From the NCBI RefSeq assembly GCF_900100945.1, contig NZ_FNCG01000017.1, positions 109,435 through 173,434 on the forward strand: a DNA stretch of 64,000 bases, read 5' to 3'. Made by a program: the position numbers and the translations under genes. The notes beneath the pieces were generated by a model. It did no database searches and was not told the DNA's origin. It was given only the letters and a program-made list of their open reading frames with translations. Below, one piece after another: positions 53,371 to 61,430 of the stretch (within the stretch, counting starts at the first letter, position 1; each line of letters opens with the position of its first letter). Source of the DNA: Mucilaginibacter gossypii (GTDB lineage Bacteria > Bacteroidota > Bacteroidia > Sphingobacteriales > Sphingobacteriaceae).

Positions 53371-54786
53371 ATGGGACAAACATTATTTGATAAGATCTGG
53401 GATGCACACGTCGTCAGCAGCAGCGAGGGGTTCCCGGATATTTTGTATATCGATACACATTTCATTCACGAGGTAACCAGTCCGCAGGCATTTGATGGCT
53501 TGCGTCAGAGAGGCTTGCCCGTTTTCAGGCCAAAACAAACTGTGGCCACAGCCGATCACAACGTTCCAACCATTGATCAGCACTTACCCATTAAAGAAGA
53601 ACTTTCACGCTACCAGGTAGATATGCTCACCAAAAACTGTAAAGAGTTTGGTGTTGAGCTATATGGCTTAGGCCACCCGTACCAGGGCATCGTTCACGTT
53701 ATAGGCCCCGAGCTGGGCATCACCCGTCCGGGTGGTACTTATGTTTGCGGCGATAGTCACACTTCAACTCACGGCGCTTTTGGTGCTATTGCCTTTGGTA
53801 TAGGTACTTCGCAGGTTGAGCAGGTGTTGGCTACCCAATGTTTACTCCAGTCGCGCCCAAAACGCATGAAAATTGAAGTGAACGGAAAACTACAAAAAGG
53901 CGTTGGCGCCAAAGATATTATCCTTTACATCATTGCGCAGATCTCGGCTGCCGGCGGTACCGGTTATGCTGTTGAATATGCAGGCGATACCATCCGCTCG
54001 TTGAGCATGGAAGGCCGCATGACCATCTGCAACATGAGTATTGAGATGGGTGCACGTTGCGGACTGATTGCTCCCGACGAAACCACCATCAACTACGTAA
54101 AAGGCCGTGAATTTGCTCCTAAAGGTGAAGAATGGGACAAAGCAGTTGCCTACTGGAAAACTTTATACTCTGATGCTGATGCATCTTTTGATGAGGTATT
54201 ATCCTTTAAAGCTGAAGATATTGAGCCGATGATCACTTACGGAACAAATCCGGGTATGGGCATCGGTGTTACACAACATGTTCCTGAAACTGCTTCATTT
54301 GAAGCCAAAGAGCAGGGATCATATAAAAAAGCCCTTGATTACATGGGTCTGCACGATGATGAAACGCTATTGGGCAAACCAATTGATTACGTCTTCATCG
54401 GCAGCTGCACCAACTCGCGCATTGAAGACCTACGCCAGGTTGCCGAGTTTGTAAAAGGCAAACACAAAGCCGATAATGTTACTGTATGGGTAGTTCCCGG
54501 CTCAAAACAAGTACAGCAGCAGGCTATTGCCGAAGGACTGGACAAAATATTTGATGCCGCAGGCTTCCCGCTTCGCGAACCAGGCTGCAGCGCATGCCTT
54601 GGTATGAACGAGGATAAAATCCCGGCAGGTAAATATTGCGTCTCAACCTCAAATCGCAACTTTGAAGGAAGACAAGGGCCAAACAGCCGTACATTCCTTG
54701 CAAGCCCGCTTACCGCGGCTGCGAGTGCAATTACGGGTGTGGTTACGGATATAAGGGAATTTCTGAAGGAAGAGGAATTGGTCTGA
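53371..54786 (+). CDS. leuC: 3-isopropylmalate dehydratase, large subunit
   Basis: A 471-residue aconitase-family subunit holding a [4Fe-4S] cluster. The ligands are Cys346 (IGSCTNSR), Cys406 and Cys409 (PGCSACLGMN). It works with LeuD to convert 2- to 3-isopropylmalate in leucine synthesis. The stop codon TGA (54784-54786) lies inside the left arm of an inverted repeat that brackets the next gene, so the last residues may derive from that sequence. Confidence 0.97.
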   Translation: MGQTLFDKIWDAHVVSSSEGFPDILYIDTHFIHEVTSPQAFDGLRQRGLPVFRPKQTVATADHNVPTIDQHLPIKEELSRYQVDMLTKNCKEFGVELYGLGHPYQGIVHVIGPELGITRPGGTYVCGDSHTSTHGAFGAIAFGIGTSQVEQVLATQCLLQSRPKRMKIEVNGKLQKGVGAKDIILYIIAQISAAGGTGYAVEYAGDTIRSLSMEGRMTICNMSIEMGARCGLIAPDETTINYVKGREFAPKGEEWDKAVAYWKTLYSDADASFDEVLSFKAEDIEPMITYGTNPGMGIGVTQHVPETASFEAKEQGSYKKALDYMGLHDDETLLGKPIDYVFIGSCTNSRIEDLRQVAEFVKGKHKADNVTVWVVPGSKQVQQQAIAEGLDKIFDAAGFPLREPGCSACLGMNEDKIPAGKYCVSTSNRNFEGRQGPNSRTFLASPLTAAASAITGVVTDIREFLKEEELV

Positions 54787-54797
54787 ACTCGAATTTT
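54781..54797 (+). repeat. Left arm of 17-bp inverted repeat around the GxxExxY gene
   Basis: GTCTGAACTCGAATTTT is the exact reverse complement of 55271-55287. It contains the leuC stop codon. Beyond the arm, the related words AGGAATTGAATGAATT appear on the left and GGGAATTTTTCGAATC on the reverse of the right, so the two ends resemble each other further. Confidence 0.9.
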
Positions 54798-54821
54798 ATA
54801 GGAATTGAATGAATTAACAGA

Positions 54822-55235
54822 ATGGAGATTAATAAAAAACGGACACCTGAAGAGTTTAAAGATTGTACGAGCAAAATAATTGGCTGTGCCATGCGTGTGC
54901 ATTCTACTTTAGGGAACGGTTTCCAGGAAGTAATTTATCAACGAGCCTTAGAAATAGAAATGGGTTTGGAAGGTCTGAGATTCGTCCGGGAAATGGAGAT
55001 GCCTATCTTTTATCGTAACGAACAAATCGGAACAAGGAGAGTGGATTTCTTTGTCGAAGGCGAAATAATGGTTGAACTGAAGGCTATTGCACAGTTAGAA
55101 AACGTTCATTTAGCTCAGGCCATAAATTACCTCGAAGCTTATAACATCCAAACAGGTTTACTCATAAACTTCGGAAGCTTAAGCATGGAGTTTAAAAGAT
55201 TATTGAATAAAAAATATATCCCAAATCTGAATTAA
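54822..55235 (+). CDS. GxxExxY protein (PD-(D/E)XK nuclease-like), repeat-bracketed
   Basis: A 137-residue protein of the GxxExxY family. The name motif is GFQEVIY (residues 33-39), and IYQRALEIEMG follows. VDFFVEGEIMVELKA (Asp75, Glu85, Lys87) matches the D-(x)n-ExK core of PD-(D/E)XK nucleases. Function is not established for the family. It has no metabolic link to leucine synthesis yet separates leuC from leuD. Exact 17-bp inverted repeats lie at 54781-54797 and 55271-55287, so the 507-base unit looks like an inserted cassette. It could be a mobile element, a homing-type gene, or a selfish cargo. Confidence 0.85.
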   Translation: MEINKKRTPEEFKDCTSKIIGCAMRVHSTLGNGFQEVIYQRALEIEMGLEGLRFVREMEMPIFYRNEQIGTRRVDFFVEGEIMVELKAIAQLENVHLAQAINYLEAYNIQTGLLINFGSLSMEFKRLLNKKYIPNLN

Positions 55236-55239
55236 TGAT

Positions 55240-55256
55240 TTTTTTCGATTCGAAAA
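55240..55256. repeat. Small palindrome after the GxxExxY gene
   Basis: TTTTTCGA and TCGAAAAA flank a single T, a perfect 8-bp palindrome 4 bases after the GxxExxY stop codon. It is too tight for a hairpin loop but could be part of the cassette end. Confidence 0.55.
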
Positions 55257-55270
55257 ATTCCCTTAATTCA

Positions 55271-55287
55271 AAAAATTCGAGTTCAGA
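55271..55287 (-). repeat. Right arm of 17-bp inverted repeat around the GxxExxY gene
   Basis: AAAATTCGAGTTCAGAC is the exact reverse complement of 54781-54797 and ends 5 bases before the leuD start codon at 55293. The arms are 473 bases apart and enclose the whole GxxExxY gene. Confidence 0.9.
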
Positions 55288-55292
55288 CAATT

Positions 55293-55883
55293 ATGGCAAC
55301 TAAAATATTTAAACACATTCAAACCAGCGTGGTGCCTTTGCCTATCGAGAACATCGATACCGATCAGATCATTCCTGCAAGGTTTTTGAAGGCGACTACC
55401 CGCGATGGTTTTGGCAATAACTTATTCCGCGATTGGCGTTTTGATGAGAACGATAACCCTAAAGCTGATTTCGTACTTAATCATCCGACCTTTAGCGGTA
55501 AGGTATTGGTAGCAGGCAAAAACTTTGGTTGCGGCAGTAGCCGTGAGCATGCTGCCTGGGCTATATCTGACTATGGTTTCGACGCCGTAGTGAGCAGCTT
55601 TTTTGCTGATATTTTTAAAGGCAACGCCCTTAATAATGGCTTGTTACCGGTACAGGTAAGCGATGATTTTCTGAAAAAAATCTTCGATGCCGTTTATGCC
55701 GATCACAAAGCTGAAGTAGAGATCGACCTGGAAAGCCAGACTATCACCATCTCATCAACCGGCGAAAAAGAAAGCTTCGAGATCAATCCTTACAAAAAAG
55801 CTTGCCTTATAAACGGCTACGATGATATCGACTATATCTTAAGCCAAAAAGGAAAAATTGAGGAGTTTGAGTTAGCAAGATAG
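55293..55883 (+). CDS. leuD: 3-isopropylmalate dehydratase, small subunit
   Basis: A 196-residue swivelling-domain partner of LeuC. PLPIENIDTDQIIPARFLK near the N-terminus and FGCGSSREHAAWAI near residues 73-86 are family signatures; the R-E-H loop selects isopropylmalate. The length is normal. It is separated from leuC by the GxxExxY unit, and the start is only 5 bases from that unit's right repeat arm, so translation signals may have been altered by the insertion. Confidence 0.97.
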   Translation: MATKIFKHIQTSVVPLPIENIDTDQIIPARFLKATTRDGFGNNLFRDWRFDENDNPKADFVLNHPTFSGKVLVAGKNFGCGSSREHAAWAISDYGFDAVVSSFFADIFKGNALNNGLLPVQVSDDFLKKIFDAVYADHKAEVEIDLESQTITISSTGEKESFEINPYKKACLINGYDDIDYILSQKGKIEEFELAR

Positions 55884-55956
55884 ACCATAGTTTATAGTCC
55901 ATGGACCATAGATTAAAACTAAGTGGGCTATGGACTATGGACCATCGGCTATGGAC
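55883..55956. repeat. CCATAG/CTATGG inverted word repeat after leuD
   Basis: The left arm CCATAGTTTATAGTCCATGG... (55884-55911) matches the reverse complement of the right arm (55928-55955) at 21 of 27 positions. The hexamers TATGGA/TCCATA recur many times within it. The right arm is read through by a spurious 5' extension of the next gene, so the element is not coding. Confidence 0.8.
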
Positions 55957-55970
55957 AAACAAATGAACTA

Positions 55971-56768
55971 ATGAACCAACAAAAACATATTCAGCGAGAA
56001 GGTAAAGGTACCGCCAAATTATTCGACGAACGGAGTTTAGCGAACGATTATGCAACCCTTGCCCCCCTGCTCAGGCCGGGCCTGAAGGTGCTGGATGTGG
56101 GTTGTGGTACCGGCGCTATCTCTAAGGATATTGCCGCATTGGTTGGTGAAAGCGGTCATGTTACGGGCATTGATAATACCGAGTATTTTATCCAGAGCGG
56201 TATGGAAACTTACGCTTCGGTTCAAAATATGGAGCTCATTTATACCGATCTGTTCAGCTTTGAGCCGGAAGAACAGTACGATCTTATTGTATCGGCCCGC
56301 GTTTTACAATGGCTGAGCAATCCAGTTGAGGCTTTGAAAAAAATGTATTCGTTGTTAAAACCTGGTGGTACGGTATCCATTTTGGATTATAACCACGAGG
56401 CTTTACAATGGCAACCGCAGCCACCGGCAAGCATGCAACGCTTTTATGCTACCTTTTTAAGGTGGAGAGGCGATGCCGGCATGAATAACCATATTGCCGA
56501 AGACTTGCCCGAATATTTGCAGGAAGCAGGTTTTATCAATATCGAGGTATTTAACGCCGACGAGGTTTACCAAAAAGGCGAGTACAACTTTGAAAACAAA
56601 GCAGGCATCTGGGCAAAAGTGGCACAATCAAAGCAAATGGTTGAGGAAGGCTATATTGATGATGAATCGCGCCTGCTGGCTATTGATGAGTACACCAACT
56701 GGGTAGAAAATGAAGCCGAGCAAATGGCGATGAAACTAAAAGAAGTACGCGGCGTAAAACCCGAATAA
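55971..56768 (+). CDS. Class I SAM-dependent methyltransferase (UbiE/COQ5-like)
   Basis: A 265-residue methyltransferase. Motif I is VLDVGCGTGAISKDIA, acidic loop GIDNTEY, motif II DLIVSARVLQWL, motif III LLKPGGTVSILDY. I start it at ATG 55971 because upstream codons to GTG 55923 fall inside the CCATAG repeat. The enzyme is not part of leucine synthesis, yet it lies between leuD and leuB. Its substrate is unknown; small acids such as trans-aconitate, or a menaquinone-type acceptor, are known for relatives. Confidence 0.85.
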   Translation: MNQQKHIQREGKGTAKLFDERSLANDYATLAPLLRPGLKVLDVGCGTGAISKDIAALVGESGHVTGIDNTEYFIQSGMETYASVQNMELIYTDLFSFEPEEQYDLIVSARVLQWLSNPVEALKKMYSLLKPGGTVSILDYNHEALQWQPQPPASMQRFYATFLRWRGDAGMNNHIAEDLPEYLQEAGFINIEVFNADEVYQKGEYNFENKAGIWAKVAQSKQMVEEGYIDDESRLLAIDEYTNWVENEAEQMAMKLKEVRGVKPE

Positions 56769-56821
56769 AATAAAACATCTATAAAAACAAAAAACCGCTG
56801 CCTCAGGCAGAGATTAGGGTT

Positions 56822-57898
56822 ATGGGAATTAAAAAACACATATTAGTAATACCCGGCGACGGGATAGGCCCGGAGGTTACCACCTGGGGTAAAGCAGTTT
56901 TAGAAAAAATCGGTCAGGATTTTGGCCACGAATTTACGTTCGACGAAGCCCTGATGGGTCATGCGGGTATCGAGGCAACCGGTAATCCACTGCCTGATGA
57001 AACACTGGCTAAAGCTAAAGCAAGCGATGCTATCCTGTTTGGTGCTATCGGTCACATCAAATATGATAATGATCCGTCGGCCAAAGTGCGTCCGGAGCAG
57101 GGATTATTAAAAATCCGTAAGGAGCTTGGTTTATACGCTAACCTGCGCCCTATTATGCTGTTTGATGAGCTTTTGGATGCATCGAGCCTGAAACCTGAAA
57201 TATTGAAAGGTACTGATATCCTTTTCTTCCGCGAGCTGACCGGCGACGTTTATTTTGGTGAGAAAAAACGCAGTGAAGACCGTAACACGGCTTCTGACCT
57301 GATGATCTATTCACGCTACGAAGTTGAGCGTATCGCTATTAAAGCATACGAGGCAGCCCGTGTACGTGGTAAAAGGTTATGCTCCGTTGATAAAGCAAAT
57401 GTACTGGAGGCTTCACGCCTATGGCGCGAGGTGGTACAGGAAATTGCCAAACAATACCCTGACGTTGAAACCGAGCACATGTTCATTGACAACGCGGCTA
57501 TGCAATTAGTTAAAAACCCTAAAAAGTTTGATGTGGTATTAACCGCCAACTTATTCGGTGATATCCTTACTGACGAAGCATCGCAAATTGCAGGTTCGAT
57601 GGGTATGCTGGCTTCAGCTTCTGTAGGTGATGGTACGGGATTTTTTGAGCCTATCCACGGTTCGGCACATGATATTGCCGGTCAGGATAAAGCAAACCCA
57701 CTGGCATCGATATTATCAGTAGCTTTAATGCTTGAAATTAGTTTCGGCTTAAAAGATGAAGCTAAAAAGATAACAGACGCAATTGATAAAACTCTGAAAG
57801 ACGGTTACCGCACCGGCGATATTGCTGATGCCAATACTGATAAAGTGAAAATTTTAGGCACTACGGCAATGGGCCAAAAAGTGCTGGAATATTTGTAG
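56822..57898 (+). CDS. leuB: 3-isopropylmalate dehydrogenase
   Basis: A 358-residue beta-decarboxylating dehydrogenase (NAD+) that makes 2-oxoisocaproate. Signatures are GDGIGPEVT at the N-terminus, ILFGAIGHIKYD, the ELTGDVYFG substrate loop (Tyr in TGDVYFG), VDKANVLEASRLW with the catalytic Lys, and VLTANLFGDILTDEASQIAGSMGML, the PROSITE-type region. The length is normal. It starts 53 bases after the preceding methyltransferase. Confidence 0.97.
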   Translation: MGIKKHILVIPGDGIGPEVTTWGKAVLEKIGQDFGHEFTFDEALMGHAGIEATGNPLPDETLAKAKASDAILFGAIGHIKYDNDPSAKVRPEQGLLKIRKELGLYANLRPIMLFDELLDASSLKPEILKGTDILFFRELTGDVYFGEKKRSEDRNTASDLMIYSRYEVERIAIKAYEAARVRGKRLCSVDKANVLEASRLWREVVQEIAKQYPDVETEHMFIDNAAMQLVKNPKKFDVVLTANLFGDILTDEASQIAGSMGMLASASVGDGTGFFEPIHGSAHDIAGQDKANPLASILSVALMLEISFGLKDEAKKITDAIDKTLKDGYRTGDIADANTDKVKILGTTAMGQKVLEYL

Positions 57899-57981
57899 GT
57901 AGAGATTAGAGACCGGAGCTTGGAGATTAGGCAATGTATTGATAGAATCACCATTCCCCTTGTAATCTCGGCAAAAAAACA

Positions 57982-58020
57982 AAATCTGTGAAATCACCTT
58001 AATCAGTGAAATCACAAAAA
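57982..58020 (+). repeat. GTGAAATCAC word repeat upstream of the second methyltransferase
   Basis: AAATCTGTGAAATCACC...CAGTGAAATCACAAAAA closely matches the stretch before ilvC at 52043-52084, and each has two GTGAxATCAC words. It ends 9 bases before the start codon at 58030. Confidence 0.65.
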
Positions 58021-58029
58021 AGGAATAAC

Positions 58030-58785
58030 ATGAAATGGAACGCTGATTTATACGACCAAAAGCATGCCTTCGTATTTAAATACGGAGAAGATGTGCTTGA
58101 GTTTTTGGATGTGAAACCTGGTGAACGCATCCTTGACCTGGGTTGCGGCACAGGCCATTTAACTAAACTAATACAGGATAAAGGTGCCATCGTAAAAGGC
58201 ACCGATTATTCGCCCGAAATGATAGCCCAGGCTAAACAGCTTTATCCTGATGTTGATTTCGCGGTAGAGAATGCAGCTGATTTTCACACCACGGAAAAAT
58301 ATGACGCCATATTTTCGAACGCCGCCCTGCATTGGGTGCTTGATGCCAACGGTGCTATTCACAGCGTAGCCAACAGCCTTAAAAAAGGAGGCCGGTTTGT
58401 TGCTGAAATGGGCGGACAGGGCAATGTTGAACGTTTGATTGAGGCTACCAAACTGGTACTGCATAATCATGGTTACAATGAAAAAGCTGATACCAAAGTA
58501 TGGTATTTCCCTTCGGTTGGCGAATATGCTACCAAACTGGAAGAGCATGGTTTCAGGGTTACCTACATGATTCATTATGATCGTAAAACCCCGCTGCAGG
58601 ATGGCGATCAGGGCGTAGCCAAATGGATTACCATGTTTGGCGCACAGTTTTTAGAAGGCATTCCCGAGGATGAGAAAGAACAAATCCTGGCTGAGATCAT
58701 TAAAAAGCTTGAACCCTTTTATAACGATAACGGCCAATGGTATGCCGATTATAAAAGGTTAAGATTTATTGCCATTAAAAAATAG
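58030..58785 (+). CDS. Class I SAM-dependent methyltransferase (trans-aconitate methyltransferase-like)
   Basis: A 251-residue methyltransferase: YDQKHAFVFKYGEDVLEFL, motif I ILDLGCGTGHLTKLI, GTDYSPEMIAQAKQLYP, then AIFSNAALHWVLD, close to the Tam-like group that esterifies small tricarboxylic acids. The start ATG 58030 is chosen; the frame extends 24 bases upstream into the word repeat. It sits between leuB and leuA. The Tam-like family acts on trans-aconitate and isopropylmalate-like acids in other organisms, so a side-product detoxifying role beside the isopropylmalate enzymes is possible (inference). Confidence 0.83.
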   Translation: MKWNADLYDQKHAFVFKYGEDVLEFLDVKPGERILDLGCGTGHLTKLIQDKGAIVKGTDYSPEMIAQAKQLYPDVDFAVENAADFHTTEKYDAIFSNAALHWVLDANGAIHSVANSLKKGGRFVAEMGGQGNVERLIEATKLVLHNHGYNEKADTKVWYFPSVGEYATKLEEHGFRVTYMIHYDRKTPLQDGDQGVAKWITMFGAQFLEGIPEDEKEQILAEIIKKLEPFYNDNGQWYADYKRLRFIAIKK

Positions 58786-58985
58786 ATATGAGACGTGAGA
58801 TTTGAGATATGAGATTTTTTTCTCTAACTTGAATACTCGCTTCTTCAAAGAGATATGAGACGTGAGATATGAGATTTCTTTATATCTCAAATTATACCTC
58901 TAACAAAAAATAAAAGAAACAAAAAATAACAATATAGATGATTAGGCATGAGTCTCAAATCTCATATCTAACATCTCAAATCTAA
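58785..58985. repeat. GAGATATGAGA direct and inverted word repeat before leuA
   Basis: GATATGAGACGTGAGAT occurs twice in direct orientation, at 58785-58801 and 58852-58868. The inverse words AGTCTCAAATCTCATATCT occur at 58951-58969. The spacer of 207 bases between the methyltransferase and leuA is largely built from the words GAGAT, ATATGAGA and their complements. It can fold extensively. Confidence 0.8.
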
Positions 58986-58992
58986 AAAAGAT

Positions 58993-60159
58993 ATGTTACA
59001 CGATCCCAACCGCGTTTATGTTTTTGATACCACGCTCCGCGATGGCGAGCAGGTACCGGGTTGCCAGTTAACAACCCCCGAAAAGATTGAGATAGCTAAG
59101 GAACTGGAACTACTGGGCGTGGATATTATTGAAGCAGGTTTCCCGGTTTCAAGCCCGGGCGACTTCCAAAGCGTTGTTGAAATTTCAAAAGCTGTTAAAG
59201 AACCTACCGTTTGTGCGCTTACGCGTGCCAACAAAGGTGATATTGACGCTGCTGTAGCATCTCTGCAATATGCCAAACGTCCGCGCATCCATACCGGTAT
59301 CGGTTCGTCTGACATGCATATCAAACATAAATTCAACAGCACCCGCGAAGAGATTTTGGAGCGCGCTGTTGAAGCCGTTAAATATGCCAAAAAATCTGTC
59401 GAGGACATTGAGTTTTACGCCGAAGATGCCGGCAGGGCCGATGTGGTTTACCTGGCCCAAATGGTTGAAGCTGTTATCGCCGCCGGTGCTACAGTAGTAA
59501 ATATTCCAGATACAAATGGTTACTGCCTGCCAGATCAATACGGCAGCAAAATCAAGTTTTTGAAAGAGAACGTTAAAAACATTGATAAAGCTATCATCTC
59601 TGTACATTGCCATAACGACCTTGGTTTGGCTACAGCCAACTCAATAGCTGGTTTGCAAAATGGCGCGCGCCAAATTGAGGGTACCATCAACGGTATCGGC
59701 GAACGTGCCGGTAATACTTCTATCGAAGAAGTGGTGATGATCCTCAAAACGCATCACACCCTGGGCCTACATACCAATATTGACTCTAAACGATTCTATG
59801 AATTGAGCCAGATGATCCGCACACAAATGCGGATGCCGGTACAGCCTAATAAAGCTATTGTAGGTGCAAATGCCTTTGCGCACAGCTCGGGTATTCACCA
59901 GGACGGCTTCCTGAAAATGCGCGAAAACTATGAAATCATTCGCCCTGAAGATGTAGGCTTTCCGAGCGCCACAATAGTGCTAACCGCGCGCAGCGGCAGG
60001 CATGCTCTGAAATTCCATCTGGAGCGTTTAGGATATACGCTGGATAAGGAAGAACTTGCTTTTGTTTACAATAACTTTTTAACGCTTGCCGATAGCAAGC
60101 TTGACATAAATGACCAGGATTTGCAAAGCCTTATGGCGCACCGACTGGTAAAAAATTAA
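58993..60159 (+). CDS. leuA: 2-isopropylmalate synthase (short form)
   Basis: A 388-residue HMG-CoA lyase-like TIM-barrel enzyme that joins acetyl-CoA to 2-oxoisovalerate, the first step of leucine synthesis. Metal and substrate motifs are DTTLRDGEQVPG and HCHNDLGLATANS, with GERAGNTSIEEV. It is about 110-130 residues shorter than E. coli LeuA (523): the C-terminal leucine-binding regulatory domain is absent. The relative homocitrate or citramalate synthases cannot be excluded by length alone, but the leu context makes LeuA the best call. Confidence 0.92.
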   Translation: MLHDPNRVYVFDTTLRDGEQVPGCQLTTPEKIEIAKELELLGVDIIEAGFPVSSPGDFQSVVEISKAVKEPTVCALTRANKGDIDAAVASLQYAKRPRIHTGIGSSDMHIKHKFNSTREEILERAVEAVKYAKKSVEDIEFYAEDAGRADVVYLAQMVEAVIAAGATVVNIPDTNGYCLPDQYGSKIKFLKENVKNIDKAIISVHCHNDLGLATANSIAGLQNGARQIEGTINGIGERAGNTSIEEVVMILKTHHTLGLHTNIDSKRFYELSQMIRTQMRMPVQPNKAIVGANAFAHSSGIHQDGFLKMRENYEIIRPEDVGFPSATIVLTARSGRHALKFHLERLGYTLDKEELAFVYNNFLTLADSKLDINDQDLQSLMAHRLVKN

Positions 60160-60161
60160 CA

Positions 60162-61412
60162 ATGGAAACTGATACAAAAAGCCAGCTTAATTTCGAAGCG
60201 GCATACCAGCGGATAAAAGACGTTGTGAAACGTACCCCGCTGCAATATAACGCCGGTCTTTCGGCAAAATACGAGTGTGAGGTTTATTTAAAACGCGAAG
60301 ACCTGCAGGTTGTTCGCTCATATAAGTTGCGCGGCGCATACAACATGATCAGTCAGTTAAATGATGATGAGTTGATCCGCGGTGTGGTTTGCGCCAGCGC
60401 GGGCAACCATGCCCAAGGCGTAGCCTTTTCGTGCAATAAAAGGAATATCAAAGGCGTAATTTTTATGCCCGAAATTACCCCCAAACAAAAAGTTAAACAA
60501 ACCGCCATGTTTGGGAACGGCAATATAGAGATTGTTCTTACCGGTGATACGTTTGACGATTGCTTGGCTGAGGCCCTCGCCTACACCGAAAAAAACCAGA
60601 TGACCTTCATCCCTCCTTTCGATGACTACCGCGTTATTGAAGGCCAGGGAACCGTAGGCGTTGAAATACTACAGGACCTTCCGGATATTGAAGTAGCGAT
60701 TATGCCTATCGGCGGTGGTGGCTTTGCATCTGGAACAGGTACTTATCTTAAAAACAATGTTCCAAACATCCATCTGATAGGCGTTGAGCCTGAAGGTGCC
60801 CCATCAATGCTGGGCGCCATAAACCATGGTAAACCCATTACATTAGATGAAATAGACCGCTTTGTTGATGGCGCCGCTGTTAAACGCGTTGGCGCATTAA
60901 CTTATGATATCTGCAAAGATATCCTGGATGATATGCTGCTGGTACCTGAAGGTAAAATTTGTACCACCATACTGAAACTTTACAACGAAGATGCTATTGT
61001 GGTTGAACCCGCAGGAGCGTTATCAGTAGCCGCACTTGATGCCTGTAAAGAGCAGATCAAAGGCAAAAAGGTAGTTTGTATCATCAGCGGTGGTAATAAC
61101 GATATTGCCCGTATGCAGGAGATCAAAGAAAAATCATTACTGTACGAAGGCCTGAAACATTACTTCATTGTTCGTTTCCCGCAGCGTCCGGGGGCATTGA
61201 AACTGTTTGTGAACAGTGTATTAGGTCCCGGTGATGATATTACCCGTTTCGAATTCATTAAAAAGAATGAAAAAGAAAACGGCCCTGCACTGGTTGGTAT
61301 CGAGCTAAAAAATGCAGAAGACTATCCGGCTTTGCTGCAACGCATGCATGCGCACCGTTTCAATGTTATTGAACTTAATAAAGATCAAACTCTGTTTGAG
61401 TATTTGGTGTGA
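60162..61412 (+). CDS. ilvA: Threonine dehydratase (threonine deaminase)
   Basis: A 416-residue PLP enzyme that converts threonine to 2-oxobutyrate, the first step of isoleucine synthesis. The PLP lysine is Lys55 in RSYKLRGAY. The phosphate-binding loop is GGGGFASG, near residues 185-192. After the catalytic domain a C-terminal ACT-like region of about 80 residues (HYFIVRFPQRPGALKLFVNSV) gives feedback control by isoleucine; E. coli IlvA has two such domains in about 514 residues, and this protein one. It is the last gene of the operon. Confidence 0.95.
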   Translation: METDTKSQLNFEAAYQRIKDVVKRTPLQYNAGLSAKYECEVYLKREDLQVVRSYKLRGAYNMISQLNDDELIRGVVCASAGNHAQGVAFSCNKRNIKGVIFMPEITPKQKVKQTAMFGNGNIEIVLTGDTFDDCLAEALAYTEKNQMTFIPPFDDYRVIEGQGTVGVEILQDLPDIEVAIMPIGGGGFASGTGTYLKNNVPNIHLIGVEPEGAPSMLGAINHGKPITLDEIDRFVDGAAVKRVGALTYDICKDILDDMLLVPEGKICTTILKLYNEDAIVVEPAGALSVAALDACKEQIKGKKVVCIISGGNNDIARMQEIKEKSLLYEGLKHYFIVRFPQRPGALKLFVNSVLGPGDDITRFEFIKKNEKENGPALVGIELKNAEDYPALLQRMHAHRFNVIELNKDQTLFEYLV

Positions 61413-61430
61413 TACACTATAAATACTCAA

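Noticed and set aside
55923..55970. Upstream extension of the methyltransferase to GTG 55923
   Set aside because: These codons lie inside the CCATAG palindrome and give a low-complexity peptide.
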